Both the position numbers and the translations under genes were made by a program. The notes under the pieces were generated by a model, which was not told where the DNA came from, did not search any database, and was given only the letters and a program-made list of their open reading frames with translations. From Siphonodentalium dalli (taxonomy: Eukaryota; Mollusca; Scaphopoda; Gadilida; Siphonodentaliidae), in assembly GCA_032622095.1 (NCBI GenBank), contig CP136066.1, positions 145,171,559 to 145,235,558 of the forward strand: a stretch of 64,000 nt of DNA, in the 5' to 3' direction. Shown one piece after another: positions 12,400 to 25,457 of the stretch; within the stretch, counting starts at the first letter, position 1; every line of letters starts with the position of its first letter.

Positions 12400-15300
12400 A
12401 TCACGAAGAGTTAGGCCATGATACTTACTCGTCACCAATTTTAATGGCGTAATATGTGAATTTTCGGGGCCCCGTCCCTATTTCGTGACCCGTCCTGACC
12501 CAATTTCCTAAAATCTGAACTGCGTGTGGCGGAAATCATATAGATAATTGCCTACCCTGCCTGTGATATCGAAATCACGAAGAGTTAGGCCGTGATACTT
12601 ACTCTTCACCAATTTTAATGGCGTAATATGTGAATTTTCGGGGCCCCGTCCCTATTTCGTGACCCGTCCTGACCCAATTTCTCAAAATCTGAACTGCTTG
12701 TGGCGGAAATCCGGTACATAATTGCCTTCCCTGCCTGTGTTGTCGAAATCACGACGAGAAAGGGCGTGATACATACTCCTCACCAATTTTAATGGCGTAA
12801 TATGTGAATTTTCGGAGTCCCGACTCTATTTCGTGACCCGTCCTGACCCAATTTCTCAAAATTTGAACTGCGTGTGGCGGAAATCCTATACATAATTGCC
12901 TGCCCCTGTCTGTGATATCGAAATCACGAAAAGTTAGGCCGTGATACTTACTCGTCACCAATTTTAATGGCGTAATATGTGAATTTTCGGGGCCCCGTCC
13001 CTATTTCGTGACCCGTCCTGACCCAATTTATCAAAATCTGAACTGCGTGTGGCAGAAATCCTGTACAGAATTGCCTTCCCTGTGTGTGATGTCGAAATCA
13101 CGAAGAGTTAGGCCGTGATACTTACTCGTCACCAATTTTAATGGCGTAATATATGAATTTCCGGAGTCCCGTCTCTATTTCGTGACCAGTCCTGACCCAA
13201 TTTCTTAAAATCTCAACTGCGTGTGGCGGAAATCCTGTACATAATTGCCTGCCCTATCCATGATATCGACATCACGAAGAGCTAGGTTGTGATACTTACT
13301 CCTCACACATTTTAATGGCGTAATATGTGAATTTCGGGGTCATGACTCTATTTCGTGACCCGTCCTGACCCAATTTCTTAAAATCTCAACTGCGTGTGGC
13401 GGAAATCCTATACAGAATTGCCTGCCCTATCTGTCATATCGAAATCACGAAGAGCTAGGTCGTGATACTTACTCCTCACCAATTTTAATGGCGTAATATG
13501 TGAATTTTCGGGATCCCGACTCTATTTCGTGACCTGTCCTGACCCAATTTCTCAAAATCTGAACTGCGTGTGGCGGAAATCCTGTACAGAATTGCCTTCC
13601 ATGTGTGTGATGTCGAAATCACGAAGAGCTAGGCCGTGATACCTACTCGTCACCAATTTTAATGGCGTAATATGTAAATTTTCGGGGTCCCGACTCTATT
13701 TCGTGACCCGTCCTAACCAAATTTCTGAAAATCTGAACTGCGTGTGGCGGAAATCCTGTATATAATTGTCAGCCCTACTTGTGTTGTCGAAATCACGAAG
13801 AGTTAGGCCGTGATACTTACTCGTCACCAATTTTAATGGCGTAATATGTGAATTTTCGGGGTCCCGACTCTATTTCGTGACCCGTCCTGACCCAATTTCT
13901 CAAAATCTGAACTGCTTGTGGCGGAAATCCGGTACAAAATTGCCTTCCCTGCCTGTGTTGTCGAAATCACGACGAGAAAGGTCGTGATACTTACTCCTCA
14001 CCAATTTTAATGGCGTAATATGTGAATTTTCGGGATCCGGACTCTATTTTGTGACCCGTCCTGACCCAATTTCTCAAAATCTGAACTGCGTGTGGCGGAA
14101 ATCCTGTACATAATTGCCTGCCCTGTCTGTGATATCGAAATCACGAAGAGTTAGGCCGTGATATTTTCTCGTCATCAATTTTAATGGCGTAATATGTGAA
14201 TTTTCGGGGCCCCGTCCCTATTTCGTGACCCGTCCTGACCCAATTGCTCAAAATCTGAACTGCGTGTGGCTGAAATCCTGTACAGAATTGCCTTCCATGT
14301 GTGTGATGTCGAAATCACGAAGAGTTAGGCCGTGATACTTACTCGTCACCAATTTTAATGGCGTAATATGTGAATTTTCGGGGTCCCGACTCTATTTCGT
14401 GACCCGTCCTGACCCAATTTCTCAAAATCTGAACTGCGTGTGGCGGAAATCCTGTACATAATTGCCTTCCATGTGTGTGATGTCGAAATCACGAAGAGTT
14501 AGGCCGTGATACTCACTCGTCACCAATTTTAATGGCGTAATATGTGAATTTTCGGGGTGCCGACTCTATTTCGTGACCCGTCCTGACCCAATTTCTCAAA
14601 ATCTGAACTGCTTTTGGCGGAAATCTGGTACAGAATTGCCTTCCCCTGTCTGTGATATCGAAATCACGACCAGAAAGGGCGTGATACATACTCGTCACAC
14701 ATTTTAATGGCGTAATATATGAATTTTCGGGGTCCGACTCTATTTCGTGACCCGACCTGACCCAATTTCTTAAAATCTCAACTGCGTGTGGAGGAAATCC
14801 CATACAGAATTGCCTGCCCTATCTGTGGTATCGAAATCACGAAGATCTAGCTCGTGATACTTACTCCTCATCAATTTTAATGGCGTAATATGTGAATTTT
14901 CGGAGTCCCGACTCTAGTTCGTGACCCGTCCTGACCCAATTTCTCAAAATCTGAACTGCGTGTGGCGGAAATCATATAGATAATTGCCTACCCTGCCTGT
15001 GATATCGAAATCACGAAGAGTTAGGCCATGATACTTACTCGTCACCAATTTTAATGGCGTAATATGTGAATTTTCGGGGCCCCGTCCCTATTTCGTGACC
15101 CGTCCTGACCCAATTTCTCAAAATCTGAACTGCGTGTGGCGGAAATCATATAGATAATTGCCTACCCTGCCTGTGATATCGAAATCACGAAGAGTTAGGC
15201 CGTGATACTTACTCTTCACCAATTTTAATGGCGTAATATGTGAATTTTCGGGGCCCCGTCCCTATTTCGTGACCCGTCCTGACCCAATTTATCAAAATCT

Positions 15301-16410
15301 GAACTGCGTGTGGCGGAAATCCGGTACATAATTGCCTTCCCTGCCTGTGTTGTCGAAATCACGACGAGAAAGGGCGTGATACATACTCCTCACCAATTTT
15401 AATGGCGTAATATGTGAATTTTCGGAGTCCCGACTCTATTTCGTGACCCGTCCTGACCCAATTTCTCAAAATCTGAACTGCGTGTGGCGGAAATCCTATA
15501 CATAATTGCCTGCCCCTGCCTGTGATATCGAAATCACGAAAAGTTAGGCCGTGATACTTACTCGTCACCAATTTTAATGGCGTAATATGAGAATTTTCGG
15601 GGCCCCGTCCCTATTTCGTGACCTGTCCTGACCCAATTTATCAAAATCTGAACTGCGTGTGGCGGAAATCCTGTACAGAATTGCCTTCCCTGTGTGTGAT
15701 GTCGAAATCACGAAGAGTTAGGCCGTGATACTTACTCGTCACCAATTTTAATGGCGTAATATATGAATTTCCGGAGTCCCGTCTCTATTTCGTGACCAGT
15801 CCTGACCCAATTTCTTAAAATCTCAACTGCGTGTGGCGGAAATCCTGTACATAATTGCCTGCCCTATCCATGATATCGACATCACGAAGAGGTAGGTTGT
15901 GATACTTACTCCTCACACATTTTAATGGCGTAATATGTGAATTTCGGGGTCATGACTCTATTTCGTGACCCGTCCTGACCCAATTTCTTAAAATCTCAAC
16001 TGCGTGTGGCGGAAATCCTATACAGAATTGCCTGCCCTATCTATGATATCGAAATCACGAAGAGCTAGGTCGTGATACTTACTCCTCACCAATTTTAATG
16101 GCGTAATATGTGAATTTTCGGGATCCCGACTCTATTTCGTGACCTGTCCTGACCCAATTTCTCAAAATCTGAAATGCGTGTGACGGAAATCCTGTACAGA
16201 ATTGCCTTCCATGTGTGTGATGTCGAAATCACGAAGAACTAGGCCGTGATACCTACTCGTCACCAATTTTAATGGCGTAATATGTAAATTTTCGGGGGCC
16301 CGACTCTATTTCGTGACCCGTCCTAACCAAATTTCTGAAAATCTGAACTGCGTGTGGCGGAAATCCTGTATATAATTGTCAGCCCTACTTGTGTTGTCGA
16401 AATCACGAAG
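12400..16410 (-). repeat. Two ~1.4-kb satellite blocks duplicated at 2,610-bp spacing
   Basis: The run from about 12,400 to 13,800 recurs at about 15,010-16,410. The landmark GGAAATCATATAGATAATTG at 12,531 reappears at 15,141, and the variant units ending at 12,961 and 15,571 match. The copies diverge abruptly beyond 13,800/16,410, which marks the edge of the duplicated block. Confidence 0.7.
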
Positions 16411-17759
16411 AGCTAGGTTGTGATACTTACTCCTCACCAATTTTAATGGCGTAATATGTGAATTTTCGGGGCCCGACTCTATTTCGTGACCCGTCCTGAC
16501 CCAATTTCTCAAAATCTGAACTGCGTGTGGCGGAAATCCGGTACAGAATTGCTTTCCCTGCCTGTGTTGTCGAAATCACGACGAGAAAGGCCGTGATACA
16601 TACTCGTCACACATTTGAATGGCGTAATATATGAATTTTTGGGGTCCTGACTCTATTTCGTGACCCGTCCTGACCCAATTTCTCAAAATCTGAACTGTGT
16701 GTGGCGGAAATCCGGTACAGAATTGCCTGCCCTGCCTGTGTTGTCGAAATCACGACGAGAAAGGCCTTGATACATACTCGTCACACATTTTAATGGCGTA
16801 ATATGTGAATTTCGGGGTCATGACTCTATTTCGTGACCGGTCCTGACCCAATTTCTCAAAATCTGAACTGCGTGTGGCGGAAATCATATAGATAATTGCC
16901 TACCCTGCCTGTGATATCGAAATCACGAAGAGTTAGGCCATGATACTTACTCGTCACCAATTTTAATGGCGTAATATGTGAATTTTCGGGGCACCGTCCC
17001 TATTTCGTGACCCGTCCTGACCCAATTTCTCAAAATCTGAACTGTGTGTGGCGGAAATCCTATACAGAATCGCCTTCCCTGTGTGTGATGTCGAAATCAC
17101 GAAGAGTTAGGCCGTGATACTTACTCGTCACCAATTCTATGGCGTAATATGTGAATTTTCGGGGCCCCGTCCCTATTTCGTGACACGTCCTGACCCCATT
17201 TCTTAAAATCTGAACTGCGTGTGGCGGAAATCCCATACAGAATTGCCTGCCCTATCTGTGATATCGAAATCACGAAGAGCTTGGTCGTGATACTTACTCC
17301 TCACCAATTTTAATGACGTAATTTGTGAATTTTCGGAGTCCCGACTCTATTTCATGACCCGTCCTGACCCAATTTCTCAAAATCTGAACTGCGTGTGGCG
17401 GAAATCATATAGATAATTGCCTACCCTGCCTGTGATATCGAAATCACGAAGAGTTAGGCCGTGATACTTACTCGTCACCAATTTTAATGGCGTAATATGT
17501 GAATTTTCGGGGTCCCGACTCTATTTCGTGACCCGTCCTGACCCAATTTATCAAAATCTGAACTGCTTGTGGCGGAAATCCGGTACATAATTGCCTTCCC
17601 TGCCTGTGTTGTCGAAATCACGACAAGAAATGTCGTGATACATACTCGTCACACATTTTAATGGCGTAATATATATATGAATTTCCGGAGTCCCGTCTCT
17701 ATTTCGTGACCCGTCCTGACCCAATTTCTTAAAATCTTAACTGCCTGTGGCGGAAATCC

Positions 17760-20700
17760 TGTACATAATTGCCTGCCCTATCTGTGATATCGAAATCACG
17801 AAGAGCTAGGTTGTGATACTTACTCCTCACCAATTTTAATGGCGTAATATGTGAATTTTCGGGGCCCGACTCTATTTCGTGACCCGTCCTGACCCAATTT
17901 CTCTAAATCTGAACTGCGTGTGGCGGAAATCCGGTACAGAATTGCCTTCCCTGCCTGTGTTGTCGAAATCACGACGAGAAAGGCCGTGATACATACTCGT
18001 CACACATTTGAATGGCGTAATATATGAATTTTTGGGGTCCTGACTCTATTTCGTGACCCGTCCTGACCCAATTTCTCAAAATCTGAACTGTGTGTGGCGG
18101 AAATCCGGTACAGAATTGCCTGCCCTGCATGTGTTGTCGAAATCATGACGAGAAAGGCCTTGATACATACTCGTCACACATTTTAATGGCGTAATATGTG
18201 AATTTCGGGGTCATGACTCTATTTCGTGACCGGTCCTGACCCAATTTCTCAAAATCTGAACTGCGTGTGGCGGAAATCATATAGATAATTGCCTACCCTG
18301 CCTGTGATATCGAAATCACGTAGAGTTAGGCCATGATACTTACTCGTCACCAATTTTAATGGCGTAATATGTGAATTTTCGGGGCACCGTCCCTATTTCG
18401 TGACCCGTCCTGACCCAATTTCTCAAAATCTGAACTGCGTGTGGCGGAAATCCTATACAGAATCGCCTTCCCTGTGTGTGATGTCGAAATCACGAAGAGT
18501 TAGGCCGTGATACTTACTCGTCACCAATTCTATGGCGTAATATGTGAATTTTCGGGGCCCCGTCCCTATTTCGTGACACGTCCTGACCCCATTTCTTCAA
18601 ATCTGAACTGCGTGTGGCGGAAATCCCATACAGAATTGCCTGCCCTATCTGTGATATCGAAATCACGAAGAGCTTGGTCGTGATACTTACTCCTCACCAA
18701 TTTGAATGACGTAATTTGTGAATTTTCGGAGTCCCGACTCTATTTCATGACCCGTCCTGACCCAATTTCTCAAAATCTGAACTGCGTGTGGCGGAAATCA
18801 TATAGATAATTGCCTACCCTGCCTGTGATATCGAAATCACGAAGAGTTAGGCCGTGATACTTACTCGTCACCAATTTTAATGGCGTAATATGTGAATTTT
18901 CGGGGCCCCGTCCCTATTTCGTGACCCGTCCTGACCCAATTTCTCAAAATCTGAACTGCGTGTGGCGGAAATCATATAGATAATTGCCTACCCTGCCTGT
19001 GATATCGAAATCACGAAGAGTTAGGCCGTGATACTTACTCGTCACCAATTTTAATGGCGTAATATGTGAATTTTCGGGGCCCCGTCCCTATTTCGTGACC
19101 CGTCCTGACCCAATTTCTCAAAATCTGAACTGCTTGTTGCGGAAATCCGGTACATAATTGCCTTCCCTGCCTGTGTTGTCGAAATCACGACGAGAAAGGG
19201 CGTGATACATACTCCTCACCAATTTTAATGGCGTAATATGTGAATTTTCGGAGTCCCGACTCTATTTCGTGACCCGTCCTGACACAATTTCTCAAAATCT
19301 GAACGGCGTGTGGCGGAAATCCTATACATAATTGCCTGCCCCTGTCTGTGATATCGAAATCACGAAAAGTTAGGCCGTGATACTTACTCGTCACCAATTT
19401 TAATGGCGTAATATGTGAATTTTCGGGGCCCCGTCCCTATTTCGTGACCCGTCCTGACCCAATTTATCAAAATCTGAACTGCGTGTGGCGGAAATCCTGT
19501 ACAGAATTGCCTTCCCTGTGTGAGATGTCGAAATCACGAAGAGTTAGGCCGTGATACTTACTCGTCACCAATTTTAATGGCGTAATATATGAATTTCCGG
19601 AGTCCCGTCTCTATTTCGTGACCAGTCCTGACCCAATTTCTTAAAATCTCAACTGCGTGTGGCGGAAATCCTATACAGAATTGCCTGCCCTATCTGTGAT
19701 ATCGAAATCACGAAGAGCTAGGTCGTGATACTTACTCCTCACCAATTTTAATGGCGTAATATGTGAATTTTCGGGATCCGGACTCTATTTCGTGACCTGT
19801 CCTGACCCAATTTCTCAAAATCTGAAATGCGTGTGGCGGAAATCCAGTACAGAATTGCCTTCCATGTGTGTGATGTCGAAATCACGAAGAGCTAGGCCGT
19901 GATACCTACTCGTCACCAATTTTAATGGCGTAATATGTAAATTTTCGGGGTCCCGACTCTATTTCGTGACCCGTCCTAACCAAATTTCTGAAAATCTGAA
20001 CTGCGTGTGGCGGAAATCCTGTACATAATTGCCTGCCCTATCTGTGATATCGAAATCACGAAGAGCTAGGTTGTGATACTTACTCCTCACCAATTTTAAT
20101 GGCGTAATATGTGAATTTTCGGGGCCCGACTCTATTTCGTGACCCGTCCTGACCCAATTTCTCTAAATCTGAACTGCGTGTGGCGGAAATCCGGTACAGA
20201 ATTGCCTTCCCTGCCTGTGTTGTCGAAATCACGACGAGAAAGGCCGTGATACATACTCGTCACACATTTGAATGGCGTAATATATGAATTTTTGGGGTCC
20301 TGACTCTATTTCGTGACCCGTCCTGACCCAATTTCTCAAAATCTGAACTGTGTGTGGCGGAAATCCGGTACAGAATTGCCTGCCCTGCATGTGTTGTCGA
20401 AATCATGACGAGAAAGGCCTTGATACATACTCGTCACACATTTTAATGGCGTAATATGTGAATTTCGGGGTCATGACTCTATTTCGTGACCGGTCCTGAC
20501 CCAATTTCTCAAAATCTGAACTGCGTGTGGCGGAAATCATATAGATAATTGCCTACCCTGCCTGTGATATCGAAATCACGTAGAGTTAGGCCATGATACT
20601 TACTCGTCACCAATTTTAATGGCGTAATATGTGAATTTTCGGGGCACCGTCCCTATTTCGTGACCCGTCCTGACCCAATTTCTCAAAATCTGAACTGCGT

Positions 20701-22280
20701 GTGGCGGAAATCCTATACAGAATCGCCTTCCCTGTGTGTGATGTCGAAATCACGAAGAGTTAGGCCGTGATACTTACTCGTCACCAATTCTATGGCGTAA
20801 TATGTGAATTTTCGGGGCCCCGTCCCTATTTCGTGACACGTCCTGACCCCATTTCTTCAAATCTGAACTGCGTGTGGCGGAAATCCCATACAGAATTGCC
20901 TGCCCTATCTGTGATATCGAAATCACGAAGAGCTTGGTCGTGATACTTACTCCTCACCAATTTTAATGACGTAATTTGTGAATTTTCGGAGTCCCGACTC
21001 TATTTCATGACCCGTCCTGACCCAATTTCTCAAAATCTGAACTGCGTGTGGCGGAAATCATATAGATAATTGCCTACCCTGCCTGTGATATCGAAATCAC
21101 GAAGAGTTAGGCCGTGATACTTACTCGTCACCAATTTTAATGGCGTAATATGTGAATTTTCGGGGCCCCGTCCCTATTTCGTGACCCGTCCTGACCCAAT
21201 TTCTCAAAATCTGAACTGCGTGTGGCGGAAATCATATAGATAATTGCCTACCCTGCCTGTGATATCGAAATCACGAAGAGTTAGGCCGTGATACTTACTC
21301 GTCACCAATTTTAATGGCGTAATATGTGAATTTTCGGGGCCCCGTCCCTATTTCGTGACCCGTCCTGACCCAATTTCTCAAAATCTGAACTGCTTGTTGC
21401 GGAAATCCGGTACATAATTGCCTTCCCTGCCTGTGTTGTCGAAATCACGACGAGAAAGGGCGTGATACATACTCCTCACCAATTTTAATGGCGTAATATG
21501 TGAATTTTCGGAGTCCCGACTCTATTTCGTGACCCGTCCTGACACAATTTCTCAAAATCTGAACGGCGTGTGGCGGAAATCCTATACATAATTGCCTGCC
21601 CCTGTCTGTGATATCGAAATCACGAAAAGTTAGGCCGTGATACTTACTCGTCACCAATTTTAATGGCGTAATATGTGAATTTTCGGGGCCCCGTCCCTAT
21701 TTCGTGACCCGTCCTGACCCAATTTATCAAAATCTGAACTGCGTGTGGCGGAAATCCTGTACAGAATTGCCTTCCCTGTGTGAGATGTCGAAATCACGAA
21801 GAGTTAGGCCGTGATACTTACTCGTCACCAATTTTAATGGCGTAATATATGAATTTCCGGAGTCCCGTCTCTATTTCGTGACCAATCCTGACCCAATTTC
21901 TTAAAATCTCAACTGCGTGTGGCGGAAATCCTATACAGAATTGCCTGCCCTATCTGTGATATCGAAATCACGAAGAGCTAGGTCGTGATACTTACTCCTC
22001 ACCAATTTTAATGGCGTAATATGTGAATTTTCGGGATCCGGACTCTATTTCGTGACCTGTCCTGACCCAATTTCTCAAAATCTGAAATGCGTGTGGCGGA
22101 AATCCAGTACAGAATTGCCTTCCATGTGTGTGATGTCGAAATCACGAAGAGCTAGGCCGTGATACCTACTCGTCACCAATTTTAATGGCGTAATATGTAA
22201 ATTTTCGGGGTCCCGACTCTATTTCGTGACCCGTCCTAACCAAATTTCTGAAAATCTGAACTGCGTGTGGCGGAAATCCT
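17760..22280 (-). repeat. Higher-order repeat: 2,260-bp block in tandem (13-mer), nearly identical copies
   Basis: CTCTAAATCT at 17,901 and 20,161, and matching rare variants at 19,185 and 21,445, give a shift of 2,260 bp. I noticed only isolated differences, for example near 18,704/20,964 and 19,624/21,884. The copies part near 22,280, where the second runs into a different unit. This is the freshest duplication seen inside the element. Confidence 0.8.
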
Positions 22281-24479
22281 GTATATAATTGTCAGCCCTA
22301 CTTGTGTTGTCGAAATCACGAAGAGTTAGGCCGTGATACTTACTCGTCACCAATCTTAATGGCGTAATATGTGAATTTTCGGGGTCCCGACTCTATTTCG
22401 TGACCCGTCCTGACCCAATTTCTCAAAATCTGAACTGCTTGTGGCGGAAATCCGGTACATAATTGCCTTCACTGCCTGTGTTGTCGAAATCACGAAGAGT
22501 TAGGCCGTGATACTTACTCGTCACCAATTTTAATGGCGTAATATGTGAATTTTCGGGGCCCCGTCCCTATTTCGTGACCCGTCCTGACCCAATTTATCAA
22601 AATCTGAACTGCGTGTGGCGGAAATCCTGTACAGAATTGCCTTCCCTGTGTGTGATGTCGAAATCACGAAGAGTTAGGCCGTGATACTTACTCGTCACCA
22701 ATTTTAATGGCGTAATATATGAATTTCCGGAGTCCCGTCTCTATTTCGTGACCAGTCCTGACCCAATTTCTTAAAATCTCAACTGCGTGTGGCGGAAATC
22801 CAGTACATAATTGCCTGCCCTATCCATGATATCGACATCACGAAGAGCTAGGTTGTGATACTTACTCCTCAACAATTTTAATGGCGTAATATGTGAATTT
22901 TCGGGGTCCCGACTCTATTTCGTGACCCGTCCTGACCCAATTTCTCAAAATCTGAACTGCGTGTGGCGGAAATCCTATACAGAATTGCCTTCCCTGCTTG
23001 TGTTGTCGAAATCACGACGAGAAAGGCCGTGATACATACTCGTCAAACATTTTAATGGCGTAATATATGAATTTTCGGGGTCCTGACTCTATTTCGTGAT
23101 CCGTCCTGACCCAATTTCTTAAAATCTCAACTGCGTGTGGCGGAAAGCCTATACATAATTGCCTGCCCATGTCTGCGATATCGAAATCACGAAGAGTCAG
23201 GCCGTGATACTTACTCGTCACCAATTTTAATGGCGTAATATGTTAATTTTCGGGGCCCCGTCCCTATTTCGTGACCTGTCCTGATCCCATTTCTTAAAAT
23301 CTGAACTGCGTGTGGCGGAAATCGTGTACAGAATTGCCTACCCTATCTGTGATATCGAAATCACGAAGAGCTAGGCTGTGATACTTACTCCTCACCAATT
23401 TTAATGGCGTAATGTGTGAATTTTCGGGGTCCCGACTCTATTTCGTGACCCGTCCTGACCCAATTTCTCAAAATCTGAACTGCGTGTGGCGGAAATCCTG
23501 TACAGAATTGCCTTCCCTGTGTGTGTTGTCGAAATCACGAAGAGTTAGGCCGTCATACTTACTCGTCGCCAATTTTAATGGCGTAATATGTAAATTTTCG
23601 GGGTCCCGTCTCTATTTCGTGACCCGCCCTGACCCCATTTCTTAAAATCTGAACTGTATGTGGCGGAAATCTTGTTCAGAATTGCCTGCCCTGCCTGTGT
23701 TGTCGAAATCACGACGAGAAAGGCCTTGATACATACTCGTCACACATTTTAATGGCGTAATATGTGAATTTCGGGGTCATGACTCTATTTCGTGACCCGT
23801 CCTGAACCAATTTCTTAAAATCTCAACTGCGTGTGGCGGAAATCCTATACAGAATTGCCTGCCCTATCTGTGATATCGAAATCACGAAGAGCTAGGTCGT
23901 GATACTTACTCCTCACCAATTTTAATGGCGTAATATGTGAATTTTCGGGATCCCGACTCTATTTCGTGACCGGTCCTGACCCAATTTATCAAAATCTGAA
24001 ATGCGTGTGGCGGAAATCCTGTACAGAATTGCCTTCCATGTGTGTGATGTCGAAATCACGAAGAGCTAGGCCGTGATACCTACTCGTCACCAATTTTAAT
24101 GGCGTAATATGTAAATTTTCGGGGTCCCGACTCTATTTCGTGACCCGTCCTGACCAAATTTCTGAAAATCTGAACTGCGTTTGGCGGAAATCCTGTATAT
24201 AATTGTCAGCCCTACTTGTGTTGTCGAAATCACGAAGAGTAAGGCCGTGATACTTACTCGTCACCACATTAAATGGCGTAATATATGAATTTCCGGGGTC
24301 CCGACTCTATTTCGTGACCCGTCCTGATCCCATTTCTTGAAATCTGAATTGCTTGTAGCGGAAATCCTGTTTGCTATGGTTCACTATGACTGCGTTATCA
24401 AAATCACGATGAGTTATGGCGTGATATTTACTCGTCGCCACTTTAAATGGCGTAATATGTGAATTTTCCGGGTCACGAC

Positions 24480-25336
24480 ATTAGTTCGTGAACCGGTCGG
24501 GCCACATTTCTCAAAACTGCACGTGATGGGAATACTGTTAGTTTAAACATATTTATTTGTCTAATTTATGTAACATATTTTATATGACACAAACATTTTA
24601 TATACAGACAATGGGATTGGAGGACAAGTGCTGACTCACTTATGGGTACCCCCTCTCCCATATGTTATTACACTGAAAAATAAAATAATTAGTAATGGCA
24701 AAGCAACATGACTAGCAAAAACAAGTTGAACATATATACATATCACCGGTCACCCCAACCCCCGAGTTTGTCATAAGTTTGTATAAGTGTTTGATTTAAA
24801 GTCGGATTTCTTTGTTTCTTTGTTTCGCTTGCTGGCTTGTATGTATCATTATATAGCAGAGTTAGTAAAACAAATCCTGATTTGTCTCGCGTATGAATGA
24901 CTGTACAGCTAAGAAAATGTTCATGTTATCACAATAAGGAAGTGCAGGATCTCCAAAAAGCAAAATCTTTAATGAATAAATGTTGTAAGGAAGTAATTTA
25001 TTCTGGGAAACCTGTTTGGAATGTGACCATGCAGATAAAAGTGTTCCGTCTTCTTTTACCTATACAAACTAAATTTCAAATGGATATCCCCATTACTCCA
25101 CGGAAAGCGCGTTCTTTGTCAAGTGCTTGAAGGTCAAGATCACGCAGCACGAACTTGTCTGTAGCGTATAAATATTCCCGGGTCAAAATAGTTCCACATA
25201 CGAAGATTCAGCCTAATCGGTCAAACGGCTCTCGAGTTCTGAATTAGTATATAAAAACCGTAAATTTGTACGCCTGTACGCCTGATCGCCTGTACGCCTG
25301 ATCGCGTCGCGATTCACCTCGTGAAAAATCCTACCT
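24480..25336 (-). repeat. Right terminal inverted repeat, split by a ~470-bp block
   Basis: The reverse complement of the left cap, in two pieces: about 24,480-24,539 and about 25,012-25,336. It ends with the GCCTGTACGCCTGATC iteration and CCTCGTGAAAAATC just before the right (TA)n tract. Confidence 0.8.
24540..25011. mobile_element. ~472-bp block inserted in the right terminal repeat
   Basis: The left cap reads continuously where the right cap is interrupted. CTGTT occurs on both sides of the block (24,535-24,539 and 25,012-25,016), a possible 5-bp target duplication. The block has TTGTTTCTTTGTTTC-type low-complexity sequence and no ORF I recognise. An insertion is favoured, but loss of the block from the left cap is possible. 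The element class is unknown; it lacks a convincing TG..CA LTR border. Confidence 0.5.
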
Positions 25337-25364
25337 CCATATATATATATATATATATATATAG

Positions 25365-25424
<60 letters not shown>
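25337..25424. repeat. (TA)n microsatellite at the right end of the giant inverted element
   Basis: About 88 bp of TA dinucleotides with one GTA interruption. It is the counterpart of the tract at 958-988. Reading frames made of repeated Tyr-Ile across it are artefacts. Confidence 0.95.
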
Positions 25425-25428
<4 letters not shown>

Positions 25429-25457
25429 TACAATGTACGTGTGGAAATACCGCCCGT

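Larger units (their letters stand above)
12153..24500 (-). repeat. Right satellite arm: the same ~174-bp repeat inverted, about 71 units
   Basis: The same family as the left arm in reverse complement, with phrases such as TGATACTTACTCGTCACCAA and CTGCGTGTGGCGGAAATCC in each unit. Interior unit order does not mirror the left arm; only the outer ends do. The arms therefore seem to have been reshuffled independently after the inversion formed. No coding region is credible here. Confidence 0.92.
989..25336. mobile_element. Giant inverted-repeat (foldback-like) element with satellite arms
   Basis: The sequence at 989-1,560 is matched in reverse complement at the other end, at about 24,330-25,336. 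Matching landmarks include GATTCACCTCGTGAAAAATC, ATGGATATCCCCATTACTCC and CACGTGATGGGAATACTGTT. Inside these caps, a ~174-175 bp satellite runs in + orientation to about 12,152 and in - orientation from there on, with no spacer. No transposase, reverse transcriptase or other conserved frame is visible. Foldback transposons (Drosophila FB and Galileo, sea urchin TU) are known to have long inverted termini built of tandem repeats, so a non-autonomous foldback-type element is the best analogy. A palindromic satellite rearrangement not moved by a transposase is the alternative. Both ends lie in (TA)n tracts, so no clean target duplication can be read. Confidence 0.6.

Noticed and set aside
12749-23224. 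Minus-strand 70-codon frames in the right arm
   Set aside because: The same satellite frame in the inverted arm, lengthened only where a unit lost its usual stop.
1381-24500. CRISPR array
   Set aside because: Unit length ~174 bp, no short repeat with unique spacers, no cas-like genes, and eukaryotic context.
24540-25011. Solo LTR in the right cap
   Set aside because: A 5-bp duplication is possible, but the block does not begin TG or end CA and shows no promoter or polyadenylation layout typical of an LTR.
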